Counted from the first letter of the stretch, positions 1-10,257 are shown. The stretch: DNA of 64,000 bases from Dipteris shenzhenensis (GCA_047967505.1 CM106540.1), one strand, 5' to 3'. Translations and numbers: made by a program. Notes: generated by a model not told the origin, from the sequence alone.

Positions 1-942
1 CACACATCACTCTTGTAATGCTGTGCTATTTCACGTACAACATGCTGGAAGGGTGCATGGGGAATGAGATTGTCCACATTGGTTTGGAACTTGCGGATCT
101 CCTGAAGTGCCTTCACTCTTGATTTTTTGCGCCTCTTAATCTTTGGGGGACCTTGCACTAGCCTTTGGACATGGCTTCATGCACTTGTCCACTTTGAACA
201 TCTTTCACCTCTCCTCCCTTGCAACCACCTCTTCAGACTCCTCTTCTTGTGTCTGCTGGGTCATTTGAGGTGGCCTCTTGTGCCTAGGGGCCTGCTTTGT
301 CCTTGGTTTCTTTTCCTTTTCATGAGGCTGTGAGACAGCAAGCTGAGGCTCTTGCTCAGCTCATACTAGAGGCTCCTCATATCTGATCATCTCGAGGCAC
401 AAAGGGTTGATGGTGCTCTTTCGTGCAGTCTACTTGGTTGGAGGATTGGGGCCAAGGTTCATTATATCTGCGAGCCTACCAAATACTTCCTCTTGTTGTG
501 GCCCCTATAATCTCTCCATCTCCTGTCTTTGCCTTTCTTGCTCCCCTTGTTGGTCTAGATGCTCCATGTTAGGACCCCACGAAGGAGGGAGGGGCAGCTG
601 ATTAGGATTGAGTGGACTATTTTGCCCCTCTCGAGAGACCTCTCTACTTCCACGATTAGTTGTGTGGAAGGACTAAGAGGACCCCTCATCGTGCTTGGAT
701 CCTTCATCGTGCTGGGATTCCTCATGGTGCTGAGATCCTTGGGATCCCCCATGAGAGTCGGATGGTGGGGACTCACATTGCTTGTCCTCCTGATGAGGAG
801 AACTGCCTTCAGATCCTTGGTGATCATTGCCCTCTTGGCCACTGGGGCTTGCAGTGTGTTCGGAGGCCATGGCGTTGTGAGGACAACAGGTAGCCTCTAA
901 ACGACGTCTAGTGGGTCTAGCAGTTTGTTTAACTCGTGCCAT
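1..942 (-). pseudogene. histone H3-like (CENH3-like) pseudogene with long N-terminal tail, 3' end off window
   Basis: Read from the ATG at 942, one frame continues to about 150 with five in-frame stops (TAG 673-675, 505-507, 430-432; TGA 361-363, 205-207). A one-base slip in the G-run at 145-149 then leads into the next frame. The N-terminus MARVKQTARPTRRR copies the start of histone H3 (ARTKQTARKS). Residues 137-1 read [10 protein letters not shown], then LIPHAPFQ, then [13 protein letters not shown], which is the alpha-N and alpha-1 part of the H3 histone fold. LIPxAPF is typical of plant CENH3; canonical H3 has LIRKLPF. The remaining helices lie outside the window. The roughly 265-residue stretch before the fold is rich in Gln, Glu, Ser and His and carries two more H3-tail-like motifs (412-438, 274-306). 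Normal H3 is about 136 residues, so this tail is very long. It could be a decayed CENH3 duplicate or a histone captured by a transposon. The H3 identity is well supported; the CENH3 assignment is less certain. Confidence 0.8.
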
Positions 943-972
943 AGAAATGAGGGATTTTAGGGTTTTGAAGTG

Positions 973-981
973 CTTTATATA
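973..981 (-). promoter_or_regulatory. TATA box of the H3-like gene
   Basis: On the minus strand TATATAAAG lies about 31 bases upstream of the ATG at 942, followed by a short leader containing AAAACCCTAAAATCCC. Spacing and orientation fit a plant core promoter with a very short 5' leader. Confidence 0.45.
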
Positions 982-1204
982 GACTTTTTAAAATCACTTT
1001 AAGGTTTTTCTTTTAAATTGGGGTTTTTTGAGTGCACCTCCTCCCCCCCAGTCTTTTGTCGCTAGTTCGGTAATACTTAATCTTCACCACCCTCCCTCCC
1101 AACCCACTCACCCCTCTGCCCTGCCATGTCGCACATGCAATTCTGCAATTTCCAAACAAAATTGTGAATTTTGGAATCTATAATTGACTCAAAATAGTGT
1201 TAAC

Positions 1205-1210
1205 TTTATT
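1205..1210 (-). terminator. candidate polyadenylation signal (AATAAA) of the upstream fragment
   Basis: AATAAA on the minus strand lies about 60 bases after the end of the reading frame at 1268 and about 220 bases before the TATA box of the H3-like gene. It separates two genes in the same orientation. It is a short motif, so chance is possible. Confidence 0.35.
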
Positions 1211-1267
1211 CATCAAACATTTTACATTTGGGGCTCTCTTAGGACCCAACGCCTCCCCTGTCTGATT

Positions 1268-1609
1268 CTACAGTCTGATTCTACATTGCAACCAATGCGC
1301 AACCCCTTGGCTCCCTGTTGAGGACTTCCAAGCAGCACATCTCCTTGTCTTCTTGACATGTTGAACCACTTTTGCGAGACTTGAGACCTCTACCTTATCG
1401 CGCTTGAGAGTCCTAGCCTCTAGACATTTATAAAACCAATCGAACATTTCATGTAGTGCATTGCTTCGTGCGATACCACCCCCATGCCTTGTATTCTTGA
1501 AGTATGCTTCCTTTGCTCTGTAGTGTGATTTCTCCATTCCTTGAGTATTTCAAATGGACAGAGGGCCCCATTGCTCCACAAACCATGGTGCATGTGCATA
1601 AAGAATATG
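1268..1609 (-). pseudogene. 3' exon of an unrecognised gene (EKSHYRAKEAYFKNT motif)
   Basis: A splice-acceptor-like tract (TTTCTTTACAG) ends at 1610. The frame from 1609 reads HAPWFVEQWGPLSI, then a TGA (1550-1552, probably an old TGG because Trp fits), then NTQGMEKSHYRAKEAYFKNT and RHGGG, ending at 1268. The mix of aromatic, basic and His residues and the conserved-looking GMEKSHYRAK block suggest a real coding exon, probably transposon-derived. I do not recognise the family. It lies upstream of the H3-like gene in the same orientation, and a weaker relative appears near 53.1 kb. Confidence 0.45.
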
Positions 1610-1611
1610 CT

Positions 1612-2366
1612 GTAAAGAAAAACATTATATTAGAAACATAAACTAGATGACTTGGCTGATGAGGTCTAGAGAGCATGTCCTGGCTTTTTATGGATTGATG
1701 CAAAACTTAATTTCTCATGTTTTCATTATCATCTCATGTAGACCTGGTTTCTTATGGATGGATAGCCATTACCTTCTTATGCAAACCTTAACTTCTTATG
1801 CAAACCTTAACTTCTTATGGATTGATAGATTATGGCTTCTGAATCATGTGATTTTAATGTTCTTTGACCTAATAATATGAACATGTCATAGTTGTTTTGG
1901 AAATGTATGGCAAGTTGTAATTTTTAGGTTTGAATTTTTAGGTGAATTCATAGTTTACATCTTTGATTGTTAAAATATATATCTGTCCCTCTATTGAGTT
2001 TCGAAAGACTAAAAACAAATAATTGTTGGCAATCTCACAAGCTTGAGGGGAGGTATTAATAAGCATATCTACTTAAAAGTGAACAATGCCACTAGTCCTA
2101 ATTTTGTTGGCATGTTGAGGCTTATAGAAAATACAATGAATGTGCAAATATAATACACACAATTGCATCATGAGAGCATTCAAACCAAGGGTATATGTCT
2201 TTGGCTCTTTGTACCTTGGTACATGCATGCAGCTAATATGAGCGCTGTCGATTGAGGTTTTTAAAAAAAGATATTCCATAAAAAAACACTCATTCAAGTA
2301 TAACTCCATTGAGTGTTGCTCGGATAATCCGCTCAAGGGTTACCGCTCATAATATGTACGCACCCC
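1612..2366. other. no recognised feature
   Basis: AT-rich sequence. A short near-tandem unit (CTTATGCAAACCTTAACTT, about 1775-1820) is the only structure seen. The upstream exons of the fragment at 1268-1609 could lie here, but I could not identify them. Confidence 0.4.
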
Positions 2367-2609
2367 AACATCACTTGGTATGCTACCATCTTCATTCTCA
2401 TCTAAGGGAGGATAGTATGGTGTGGTCTCTTGGTATAAAAGATTCTTTTTATGTCCCCTTCCCAGTGATGAATATCTCTATCATTCAGTTCCAAAGCAAT
2501 AGGAAGTGAAGAGGTGCGTGAAGTTTATAACCCCCAACTTCATGTCACATCTTTTGGTGGAGATGCCGGGTACGTTTGGTATTGCATTCATCCCACCTTA
2601 CTAAAAGGT
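2367..2609 (+). repeat. fragment of repeat family L (probable LTR 3' end)
   Basis: From AACATCACTTGG to ATTCATCCCACCTTACTAAA this matches the 3' end of the long repeat at 42435-43565 (+) and, inverted, the one at 45165-47118. Shared landmarks are CTACCATCTTCATTCTCATC, GGAAGTGAAGAGGTGC, CCCCCAACTTCATGTCACA and GGTGGAGAxxCxGGGTACGT. The last sits just after the CA that would end an LTR, where a primer-binding site would lie. Only the final 240 bases of the family are present. Confidence 0.75.
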
Positions 2610-2627
2610 CCAATATGCAATCCTTTT

Positions 2628-2712
2628 CTTGGAAGTGGAAGTGGAAAGGAAAAGGGAAGAGGAAATAGAAAGGAAAGAAAAGGGAAGGGAAGGGAAGGGA
2701 AGGCTAGGCTAG
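2628..2712 (+). repeat. purine-rich (GGAA/GGGAA) simple repeat
   Basis: A run of GGAAGTGGAA, GGAAAGGAAAAGGG and AAGGGAAGGGAAGGGAAGG units on the plus strand. The reading frames over it are artefacts of low complexity. Confidence 0.8.
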
Positions 2713-2790
2713 GGAAAAATAACAAAGCGAGTCTATCTTCGTGTATAACAGTGCATGTATAGACACAACTATTTGTTTTCAAAAATAGAG

Positions 2791-3400
2791 TAGACGCATC
2801 TATAGATGCGCTCTTAGACATGCTCTTAGACGTGCTTTTAGACATGCTCTCAGATGCATCTATAGACGCACTCCGATAGACGGACTATTCCAAAAACTCG
2901 AAAAGGACATGCGCCCGACACAAAAGCACAACACTTGTATCAAAAACATTCGTTTCTTGGATACGACAAAGGACAAATCCAAAGAGAGCAACTTTTAAAG
3001 AAGATCAACCATAAAGAGACTTACCTTGGATAGAGGTATGGAAGCTTCTTGTCCTTCTTCAAAGCTGCTTCTCTTTCTTCTCTTCCTTGTTCACCCTCTT
3101 CTCTTGTGTGCTTGGAGATGATTGTGTAAGCCTGGAGATAAGTGTGGGTGCTTGGAGATAAGTGTGGATGCTCGGAACTATGTCTGTTAATAGCAAAGCA
3201 AGCTGCATGATGCTAAAAGTATGTGAAGAAAAGCAAGCGTGCTAAAAGTAGGTTTGAAAATCATGTCTATAAGCGCATCTAATTGCATGTCTATATACGC
3301 ATCGAAATGCACGTTTAATTGCGCATCTACAACACGGTTTAGACACACCTATAGATGCGCACCATAGAACAGATGCGGTTTTAGACACGGTATTAGACGC
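2791..3400. repeat. left subterminal repeats of the CACTA element
   Basis: Many copies of TAGACGCRC/TAGATGCGC-like 9-10-mers in both orientations, most densely at 2791-2885 and 3265-3400, for example TAGACGCATCTATAGATGCGC. In CACTA elements such repeats bind the accessory transposase protein. That role is family knowledge; here only the repeats are seen. Confidence 0.65.
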
Positions 3401-3465
3401 GCCACAGAGTTTTAAGATTAAATATTTTATACAAGGGCAAATTTTTTGGATTGTTTATTTGTAGG

Positions 3466-6400
3466 ATGTCTTCATCTTCAACAAGTAGCTCCAGTGAGGA
3501 TGAATCCCTCCATATCCACCATCACAAAATCTGGTTGGAGCAAAAAATTCAATGTATATGTGATCGATGTCGAGGAAACATGTATCGTGCATGCAGGATT
3601 ACACTCAATCACATCTCAAAGTATGGAGAATGGGATGTGACCGTAAACATGGTAAGTGTTAAAGAGTTAAGGTTGATTGAGATACCTATGGGTATTCATA
3701 TGTTTGAGTTATGATCCCGTTTTAATTTGATATAGGATGTAGTGCCACACCCGCATATGTTGCCCTATGCTTGTCGTGAGGAGGCGAAGCGTCGACAATA
3801 TGAGGTGGGATCTTCAGGAGGTACCGTTACGGATGCATGGAGTGATGGTGATAGTAGCCCTCCACCATTACCTCATGAAGCCATGGAGGAGGAGGTGTTT
3901 GATGATATGGTGCAGGATTTATATGTCCATCAATCCGAAGGGAGGGATGATAGCATGGAGCAGGATGATCTTTTTACCGCAGCATCGACTCCACTGTTTG
4001 AGGGGTGCACATTCTCTATTCTACATGCCTCCGTTGAGTTACTAAACTTGCAAACCATCTATGGATGAAGCAATGCAAGTTTGAATGCATTACTCAAGTA
4101 AGATTTAAAGTCTGTTTTGCAAACATGGTGAATTATGCTAGTGGGTCAATTACTCGAATGCTTTTCCTCATTTAAGGTCTTCACGTGCAGGCTATTGTGT
4201 AAAATTCTTCCAAGGGAGAATAAATTACCGACCTCAAGAGATATGGCAAGGCAACATGTGACCTCTCTTGGAGGATTAGATTACAAGTGCATCCATGCAT
4301 GCGTCAACAATTGCATTTTGTTTCGTGGACTACATAAGGATGCAAGAGAGTGTCCTACTTGTGGAGAGGCAAGATATAGAGCAGATCTCAAAACTTTGGA
4401 CGTGCCTCGTAAGGTTCTGTGACATTTTTCCATAATCCCTCGCATCCAACATATGTTCAAGTGCAAATCTATTATAGAGCTCATGTCATGGCATTCCTCC
4501 CATCGATCAATTGATGGCAAGTGGAGAACTCCCATAGACACTCCTGCATGGAAGCATATTGAAGACGCATGGCCAAGCTTCAAGGAAGAACCTAGGAGCT
4601 TTGAATGGGACACGAGATTCCGTAGGCATAAGGGTGGATCTACATACCACAGGGAGGATGCGTGAAGCTTGGGCACAAGAGAGACCAAATGGGCGTGTTT
4701 TTTTACCTCATGCACCGTGGAGGTTATCAAAGCTAGAGATGGTGGCAGTGAAGTGTGCTATTACTACAATTCGTACTCCCACTGGATGCATGAGGTGTTT
4801 GAAGGGGGCCTTTACAAAGAGCAAGAAAAGAGGTGTAGAGCAATTATATGGCTTGAAATCTCATGATTGGCACAAGATGCTCCAAGTAAGTATTTTATGT
4901 GCATAATATCTTTTTCCTTTTAAATTTGTGAGTGAATTAGAAGCAACTAATCAACCATTCCTCATGTGTTCAGTTCATACTACCTACTAGCATTTCTCAT
5001 AGTACATCTAAGGACGTGAAGGATTGTATTTACAAGATGGGCGAGCTTGTGAGGTACTTTACATGATACAAAATGGGATGCATATCAATGCTCCATGCAA
5101 GGTGTTCATATTGCTAATATGGTGTACTTTTTCATTTCTAGGTATGTGAGCTCAAAGGAAATAGATCCCACCATGCTTGAGAATGCTCAAGTTATGTCAG
5201 TGGAGGTGGTTTGTTTAGTGGAGAAGACATTTCCACGTTCTATTCTCAAAGCCAACTACGTCTCATAGTGCATTTGGTGGATGAGATTGCTATATGCAGT
5301 ACTATACATGCACGATGGTTGTTCTTCCTCGAGCGCTTCATGAAGACCTTGAAGGGTTTCATGAGACAAAGTGCAAGACTCGAAGGTAGCATGGCCGAGG
5401 GTTGGTTGGTACAAGAGTCACTTGTATATATTTCTGAGTTTCTTGTTGATGTGGATAGCTCTCTCCCACGACTATGGAGAGATGATAAAGACCTAAGGAT
5501 GACCTCTATTGGGCCTCAAGGGAAAGGATGCAACAAAGTAATAGACACGGAGTTGCTTAATAATATCAACCTCTATTGCATGCTTAATAGTGATGTGATG
5601 AAAAGATGGGTGACAAGATACGAGGATGCAAAGGCAAGAAGACAAGAAGAAAGGACCCTCTTTCGTATACACCACGAATCTTGTGTGCCATACCCTCAGT
5701 ATCTAAAAGCACTTCTAAAGGATATTCATGTGGATTGGCTACTTGACAAAATGGAGAAAGCAGAGAAAGACGAGGGGATGCATATCACAATGGAAGAATG
5801 GGGGTATGCTAGGGGATGCATGAGCAAGGTCGGTATATAGAATGTTATGCATAAGTTAGGAGCTTTCAATAATTTAGATTGCTTATTTAATTGATTTTGT
5901 CTTGGTGTAGTGCACTATGTTCAATGCTATATGGTGTGAGGGCAAGCATTTTCGAACACAACGGATTGATGATAAGAGAAACACACAAGATTGTGGTGTC
6001 ATTGCTAGCTTTGAGGGAGCCAATGGGCCATGGATGATTATTGTGGCATAATCCAAGATATTATTAAGCTTGACTTTCGATGCTTCTTTGTGTATGTTTT
6101 GGATGTAAACTGGTATAAGGACGTGGTGAAAAGAGGCCCTAATGCAACAATCAAATGCCATGCAAGTGGCTTTGTAACTATTGACTCCACAAAGTTTTGG
6201 CAAAGTAAGAAGGGCACACTAGTACTACCGCAACAATGTGAACAGGTACTGTACACACATATAAAAATACTCACTTTTAAAATTTGATACCTTCAATGCA
6301 AGTAAAATAACATGATTGTATTTGTGTTTGAATTAGGTTGTCTATCAACCAATGGTGGATAATAATAGATGGTGGCATGTCATACCTATTATGCCACGTT

Positions 6401-6582
6401 CCAAAGTGATGTATAGTACATTTACTAATATGGAGCGTATGGAGGATGATCATGGCCATGGTGATGATGACCGTGATACGAGAGAGGAGGATGATTATGA
6501 GATAGGAGATACAGATATTGAGGTGATTACCCGTGAGAACGAGCCTACCATTGGTGATGTTGATTTTGATGAGCACAAGTAG
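3466..6582 (+). pseudogene. CACTA transposase (Tnp2 / Transposase_21, DUF4218, DUF4216), deleted and broken
   Basis: Exon 1 is 3466-3651 (donor G|GTAAGTG) and exon 2 starts at 3736. The N-terminal Tnp2 region (STPLFEGC, SILHASVELLNLQ) leads at 4196-4665 into the cysteine-rich part: HACVNNCILFRG, CPTCGEARY, VPRKVL and IIPRIQHMFK, with an in-frame TGA at 4420-4422. Around 4665 the central transposase core is missing. The frame resumes with the late Tnp2 motif GRVFLPHAPWRLSK and GLKSHDWHKMLQ (4690-4885). DUF4218 follows at 5211-5840 (LIVHLVDEIAICS, RWLFFLERFMKTLKGFMR, LEGSMAEGW), then DUF4216 at 5911-6582 (TQDCGV, GIIQDIIKLDF, DVNWYKDV, WHVIPIMPRSKV) ending in an acidic tail. The order matches plant CACTA transposases. 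Missing core, stops and frame changes make it non-functional. Confidence 0.85.
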
Positions 6583-6888
6583 TAGTGGGTTAAATGTATT
6601 TGTAGATCTAAACACTTGTTTGGATTTTGAAGTAGATAGTTTGGCAAGGGTTGATCTCATTGAGGATGAGATTGAATCGTAGCCCATCATTGATATTGGC
6701 AAAACTATTTTACATATTGTCTCATTCTCCTCACCTCACTTAATTTTTGTATATGTGGGTTTGCAAAAAAGCATGGATGTTTTTGTTGAAATTATATGCT
6801 TTGGTAATCATGGGCAATGTTTGGAAAGCAGTGATGTACACCAAAATCTCACTTTCTGTATTCTCTGTTTTGCATCTAAATATGCGTC

Positions 6889-7112
6889 TAATTCTCAGTG
6901 TAGATGCGCTAATACACACGCAAATAAACATGCTATTAGATACAGTGCTAGACGAGCCTATATTTTCTCAATGTAGATGCGCTAATAGACACGTCAATAC
7001 ACGTGCAAATAGACGTGCTATTAGACACATTGTTAGACATGCCCATAATTTCTCTATTCAAGCAATGCTTATAGATGCGCCTGCTATTTTGCGTGTCTAT
7101 CAAGCGCGTCTA
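6889..7112. repeat. right subterminal repeats of the CACTA element
   Basis: The same motif family as on the left: TGTAGATGCGCTAATA twice, AGACGTGCTATTAGACAC, TAGATGCGCC and GCGCGTCTATAG, within about 220 bases directly downstream of the transposase. Confidence 0.65.
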
Positions 7113-7133
7113 TAGTTGCTTTGTGTTGTTGTG

Positions 7134-7980
7134 AAAATTTCTTTTTGAGAACTTTAGTGAGAGCCTCCTCCTCCTTGGCAGCCAAGTACTTTATTAGTGA
7201 TATGATGGTTTGTAGAGCAACCTTCATGAAAGTGTTTTCCGTTGGAAACTTAAAAATGGGGAGAATAATTTCAAGCAAAGGACTTGAGGAGTTTCATCCA
7301 ACTTATGTCTCTCAAGAAACACCACAACTTTCATTGTTGAGACAATGGCTTCAAAGTTTTGTCTTGCTCAATGGGGAAGTCCTCCCTCATTGAACTCTGC
7401 ATGATGCAAGCAAGGCAAATAGGTATAAGTTGTAAACGTTAGACATGAAGACTTTAGGCATAAAAACTTTATACGTATTACCTGAAAACTTTGGACACAA
7501 AACCACATAATAAAACCATCAAAATAAAATAAATTAATGTCCTTCAAGTCATAAATAAAACCTATGCAAATGCCAAAATGCCCAATCTACAATTTATGGA
7601 TAGCTTGTACAAGTCAAACACATTGTTTGATATCGCATGAGGGATAAAATGGACATTTTTCATGCATTTCTTTAGATTCTTACCTACCATTTCACCATTT
7701 CAATTAAAGTTGAAGGACTATACATTTCATTATCCATGACTAAAAGGTATTCTTGCACATAACTTAGAGACATTCCATTGTTAGTTATATCAAAGATTCC
7801 ACTACTTCCCACTCCTATGTTAAAATAGGCTCTTGACACCCACACTTGTAAAGAAGATAGGCAAGGAAGGTACATAGAAATACATCCTTCCTCTTGGGAA
7901 GCTTATGTGGACCCTTGGAAAAACCTTCCATGACTATCTAGTTAGTCAAACTGTAAGTTCAAGTCATCCAATGCATTTTT
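7134..7980. other. no recognised feature
   Basis: AT-rich sequence with no reading frame that I can link to a family. Frames at 7121-7393 (+) and 7684-7875 (-) have no recognisable motifs. Confidence 0.4.
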
Positions 7981-7985
7981 CATGT

Positions 7986-8222
7986 TCTAGAACACACTAG
8001 AGCTCACAATATTGTCAACTTCTATCACTTTCTTCCTAACCATGCCTCTAGAACACACTAAAGCTCACAATATTGCTAGCTTTGGTCACTTTGGTCACTT
8101 TGTTCCTGACCATGCCTCTACAACACACTGGAGCTCACAATATTGCCAGCTCATGTCACTTCCTCCAAAACACACTAGAGCTCACAACATTGCCATCTTG
8201 TGTCATTGTGTTCCAGACCATG
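7986..8222 (+). repeat. tandem repeat, about 55-70-bp unit, four copies
   Basis: Four diverged copies of TCTAGAACACACTAGAGCTC ACAATATTGcc followed by a TCACTTTGTTCCTGACCATGCC-like segment. The third copy carries an internal duplication of TTTGGTCAC. No coding content. Confidence 0.7.
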
Positions 8223-8530
8223 ATTGTTGGGAAAACAATAGCTGTAGGAGGGGAAAGAGCAGTTGTATCCCATATGAGAGGGAAAAGCAAGAGGGAAAAA
8301 GCACCTATAGGAGGGCAAAGACTTGATGTAGCAGAAGGAAAAGCGCCTGCAAAAGGGAAAGCACTTGTAGGAGAGGGCTAAGCAAGAGGCCATAGAGCAA
8401 GAGAGGGTAGATCAAGAGAGGAAAGAGAAGGCAAAGGTAGAGCATAGAGCAAGAGGAGGTACAAAAATAATGAGAAGATTAGGAGAGAGAAGACCCGATG
8501 TAGGAGGCGCTGCAACCCAAATTTTGAAAA

Positions 8531-8830
8531 ATGGAGGGAGAGAGTAGTTGGACTAGAGCAAAAGAGAAGAGAGAGAGGGGACAGGCCTATAGTAGGCTAG
8601 AAGACAAAATAAATTCATCCAAAAGGTCCCACAATAGAGGGAGAGGGCAGTTGGACTAGAGCAGAGCAGCAGAGAAAGGGGAGGCCAGAGGACAAAAGAA
8701 ATTCGTCCAAGAGGTCCCACAATGGAGGGAGAGGGTAGTTGAACTAGAGTAGAGGAGTATAGAAAGAGGGGCTAGACTTGCAATACACCCAAGGAGAAAA
8801 GAAATTCACCCATAAGGGCCACAAAGACTT
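8531..8830 (+). repeat. tandem repeat, about 90-105-bp unit, three copies
   Basis: Units start at about 8531, 8634 and 8722 with ATRGAGGGAGAGRGYAGTTG and continue through ACTAGAGCA, a GA-rich segment and AAATTCRTCCAAAAGGTCCC. The preceding 8225-8500 is also GA-rich but less regular. Confidence 0.7.
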
Positions 8831-10080
8831 CAATGAGATTTGGGGATGATCTGGGATAGTGCACATGGGAGGGTGGTCAAGCGTGGGTTAGCAAGGGGGG
8901 AGGATGGTTTGGGTGGTACCCAATGTAAAAGGAATAACCAATAGGGTATCTCTACATGCTTCACATCCCCCCACCTCAACATACCATTGCCCCACACAAA
9001 GGAGCACTCTCATTGTTGATACATCTTAAATCCCTCTCTAATCCCTTGAAATTAGGAAACACTAATTGGATGCCATTTTGAGACCCCATTTCTCCCCTAA
9101 TGTATTGCATGGCATGATAAGCACTTACTTTGATCCTCCTTTACCCCAAGATGAAAGAGATAAAAATGTTGAAGTACTTAGGGATGACCTAGCATAACTC
9201 ATAGGAGGAGATCTTATGAGATGAAGCAAACACCATGTTATATGAATGGGCAAGCAAATTGCATCTTCCAAGCCTTCCTCTAATCTTAAATTTGCAAGGA
9301 TATACAGTGAAGATACTAGCATTTCATCCTCTTTTAGTAAGAATTTTGAGTTGCTCCATCGAATAGTTTTATTGCATGTATTCCCAATTTTATGTTTGAA
9401 ATATATTGATGTCCTAGGTTGCTTTAGACACTACTTCCAAAGGCAATACAATTATCGATTCAAGAAAGGAAGAAAAGAAAATATTTGCATCTTTAGGAAT
9501 GGATTACAAGTCAATTCATGAATGTTGAGCAATGATGGAATCCTTTATAGAGTAACATAAGAGCACTTTACAACTTGTTGACAATGTGGTGCATCTCAAT
9601 ATAGGCAAGACACACAAAGAGATAATATTCCAAGAAGGTAAGATGACACACACCCATCTTGATATGCATCACACACTTATTTTGTTGTGGATCATTGGCT
9701 ATTATGGACTAGCATTCTTGCAAACTCTCCAAGGATGGAGCATTAAGGATCCCTGTGGATGGAAAGGCTTGGAGGAATCTATAAAGTAAATGAGCAAATC
9801 TTGGAATTTCACCTCGAAATTTACATCTTGGATTGGCTACAGATGATGTTAATCCATTTTGGGTAACAGTCAACAGCATGATCCAAGTGGCCAATGTACT
9901 CATAATCTATAATATTAATCCATGGTTTCCCATAAAGGAGGGACATTTGATGTTGGCACTTTCAAAGGTAAGAAGCATAGATTGTCTTTTCCTACGTTAC
10001 AAGGCACAGGCCATTTTTCGACGAAAATACTTACTTTTTTTCCACTAAAAAGTTTTTTTTGACCAACGCAAAGGTCAGTA
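8831..10080. other. no recognised feature
   Basis: No supported gene. Frames at 9246-9521 and 9833-10048 have no recognisable motifs. A short stretch at 9079-9105 (TTTTGAGACCCCATTTCTCC followed by CCTAATGT) recurs at about 54260, so part of this may be a dispersed repeat. Confidence 0.4.
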
Positions 10081-10107
10081 TTCTATTAGCATCGAAAAAT
10101 AACAATC

Positions 10108-10186
10108 GCTATATAAGTGTTGCTATATAGCGACGATGATAAACATTGCTATATAGCGACACTAGTAAATGTCGCTATATAGCGAC
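10108..10186. repeat. 26-bp-period array of a self-complementary motif
   Basis: GCTATATAGCGAC occurs at 10122, 10148 and 10174, exactly 26 bases apart, with a decayed copy at 10108. The last copy is the perfect palindrome GTCGCTATATAGCGAC (10171-10186). Spacer bases differ between units. Similar TAGCGAC motifs occur near the ends of plant CACTA elements, so this may be an element terminus. Confidence 0.7.
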
Positions 10187-10211
10187 GATCAATAGAAGCT
10201 TAAAAAGACAC

Positions 10212-10257
10212 TAGTGGGGCTAAACAGGGCCACAACAAGCCCTGTTTTGCCCCACTA
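10212..10257. repeat. short hairpin (19-bp arms)
   Basis: TAGTGGGGCTAAACAGGGC pairs with GCCCTGTTTTGCCCCACTA with one mismatch around an 8-base loop. It directly follows the palindrome array. Confidence 0.65.

Larger units (their letters stand above)
2764..7133 (+). mobile_element. CACTA (En/Spm)-type DNA transposon, internally deleted
   Basis: A transposase gene of the plant Tnp2 type (3466-6582) is flanked on both sides by arrays of short subterminal repeats, the layout of CACTA elements. The outermost candidate ends are CACAAC at 2764 and its complement GTTGTG at 7128-7133. I see no convincing 3-bp target duplication there, so the exact ends are uncertain. The central part of the transposase is missing, so this copy cannot encode a complete enzyme. 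Confidence 0.7.

Noticed and set aside
127-900. Plus-strand frames over the H3-like gene (127-333, 407-601, 559-900)
   Set aside because: They are antisense shadows. The minus strand gives the H3 motifs, a TATA box and a continuous reading frame.
9246-10048. Frames at 9246-9521, 9586-9789 and 9833-10048 as exons of one gene
   Set aside because: No consistent splice sites or recognisable domains link them.
10108-10186. CRISPR-like array of palindromic repeats
   Set aside because: Three short units with 13-base spacers in a plant nuclear genome; it fits a transposon end or simple tandem array better.
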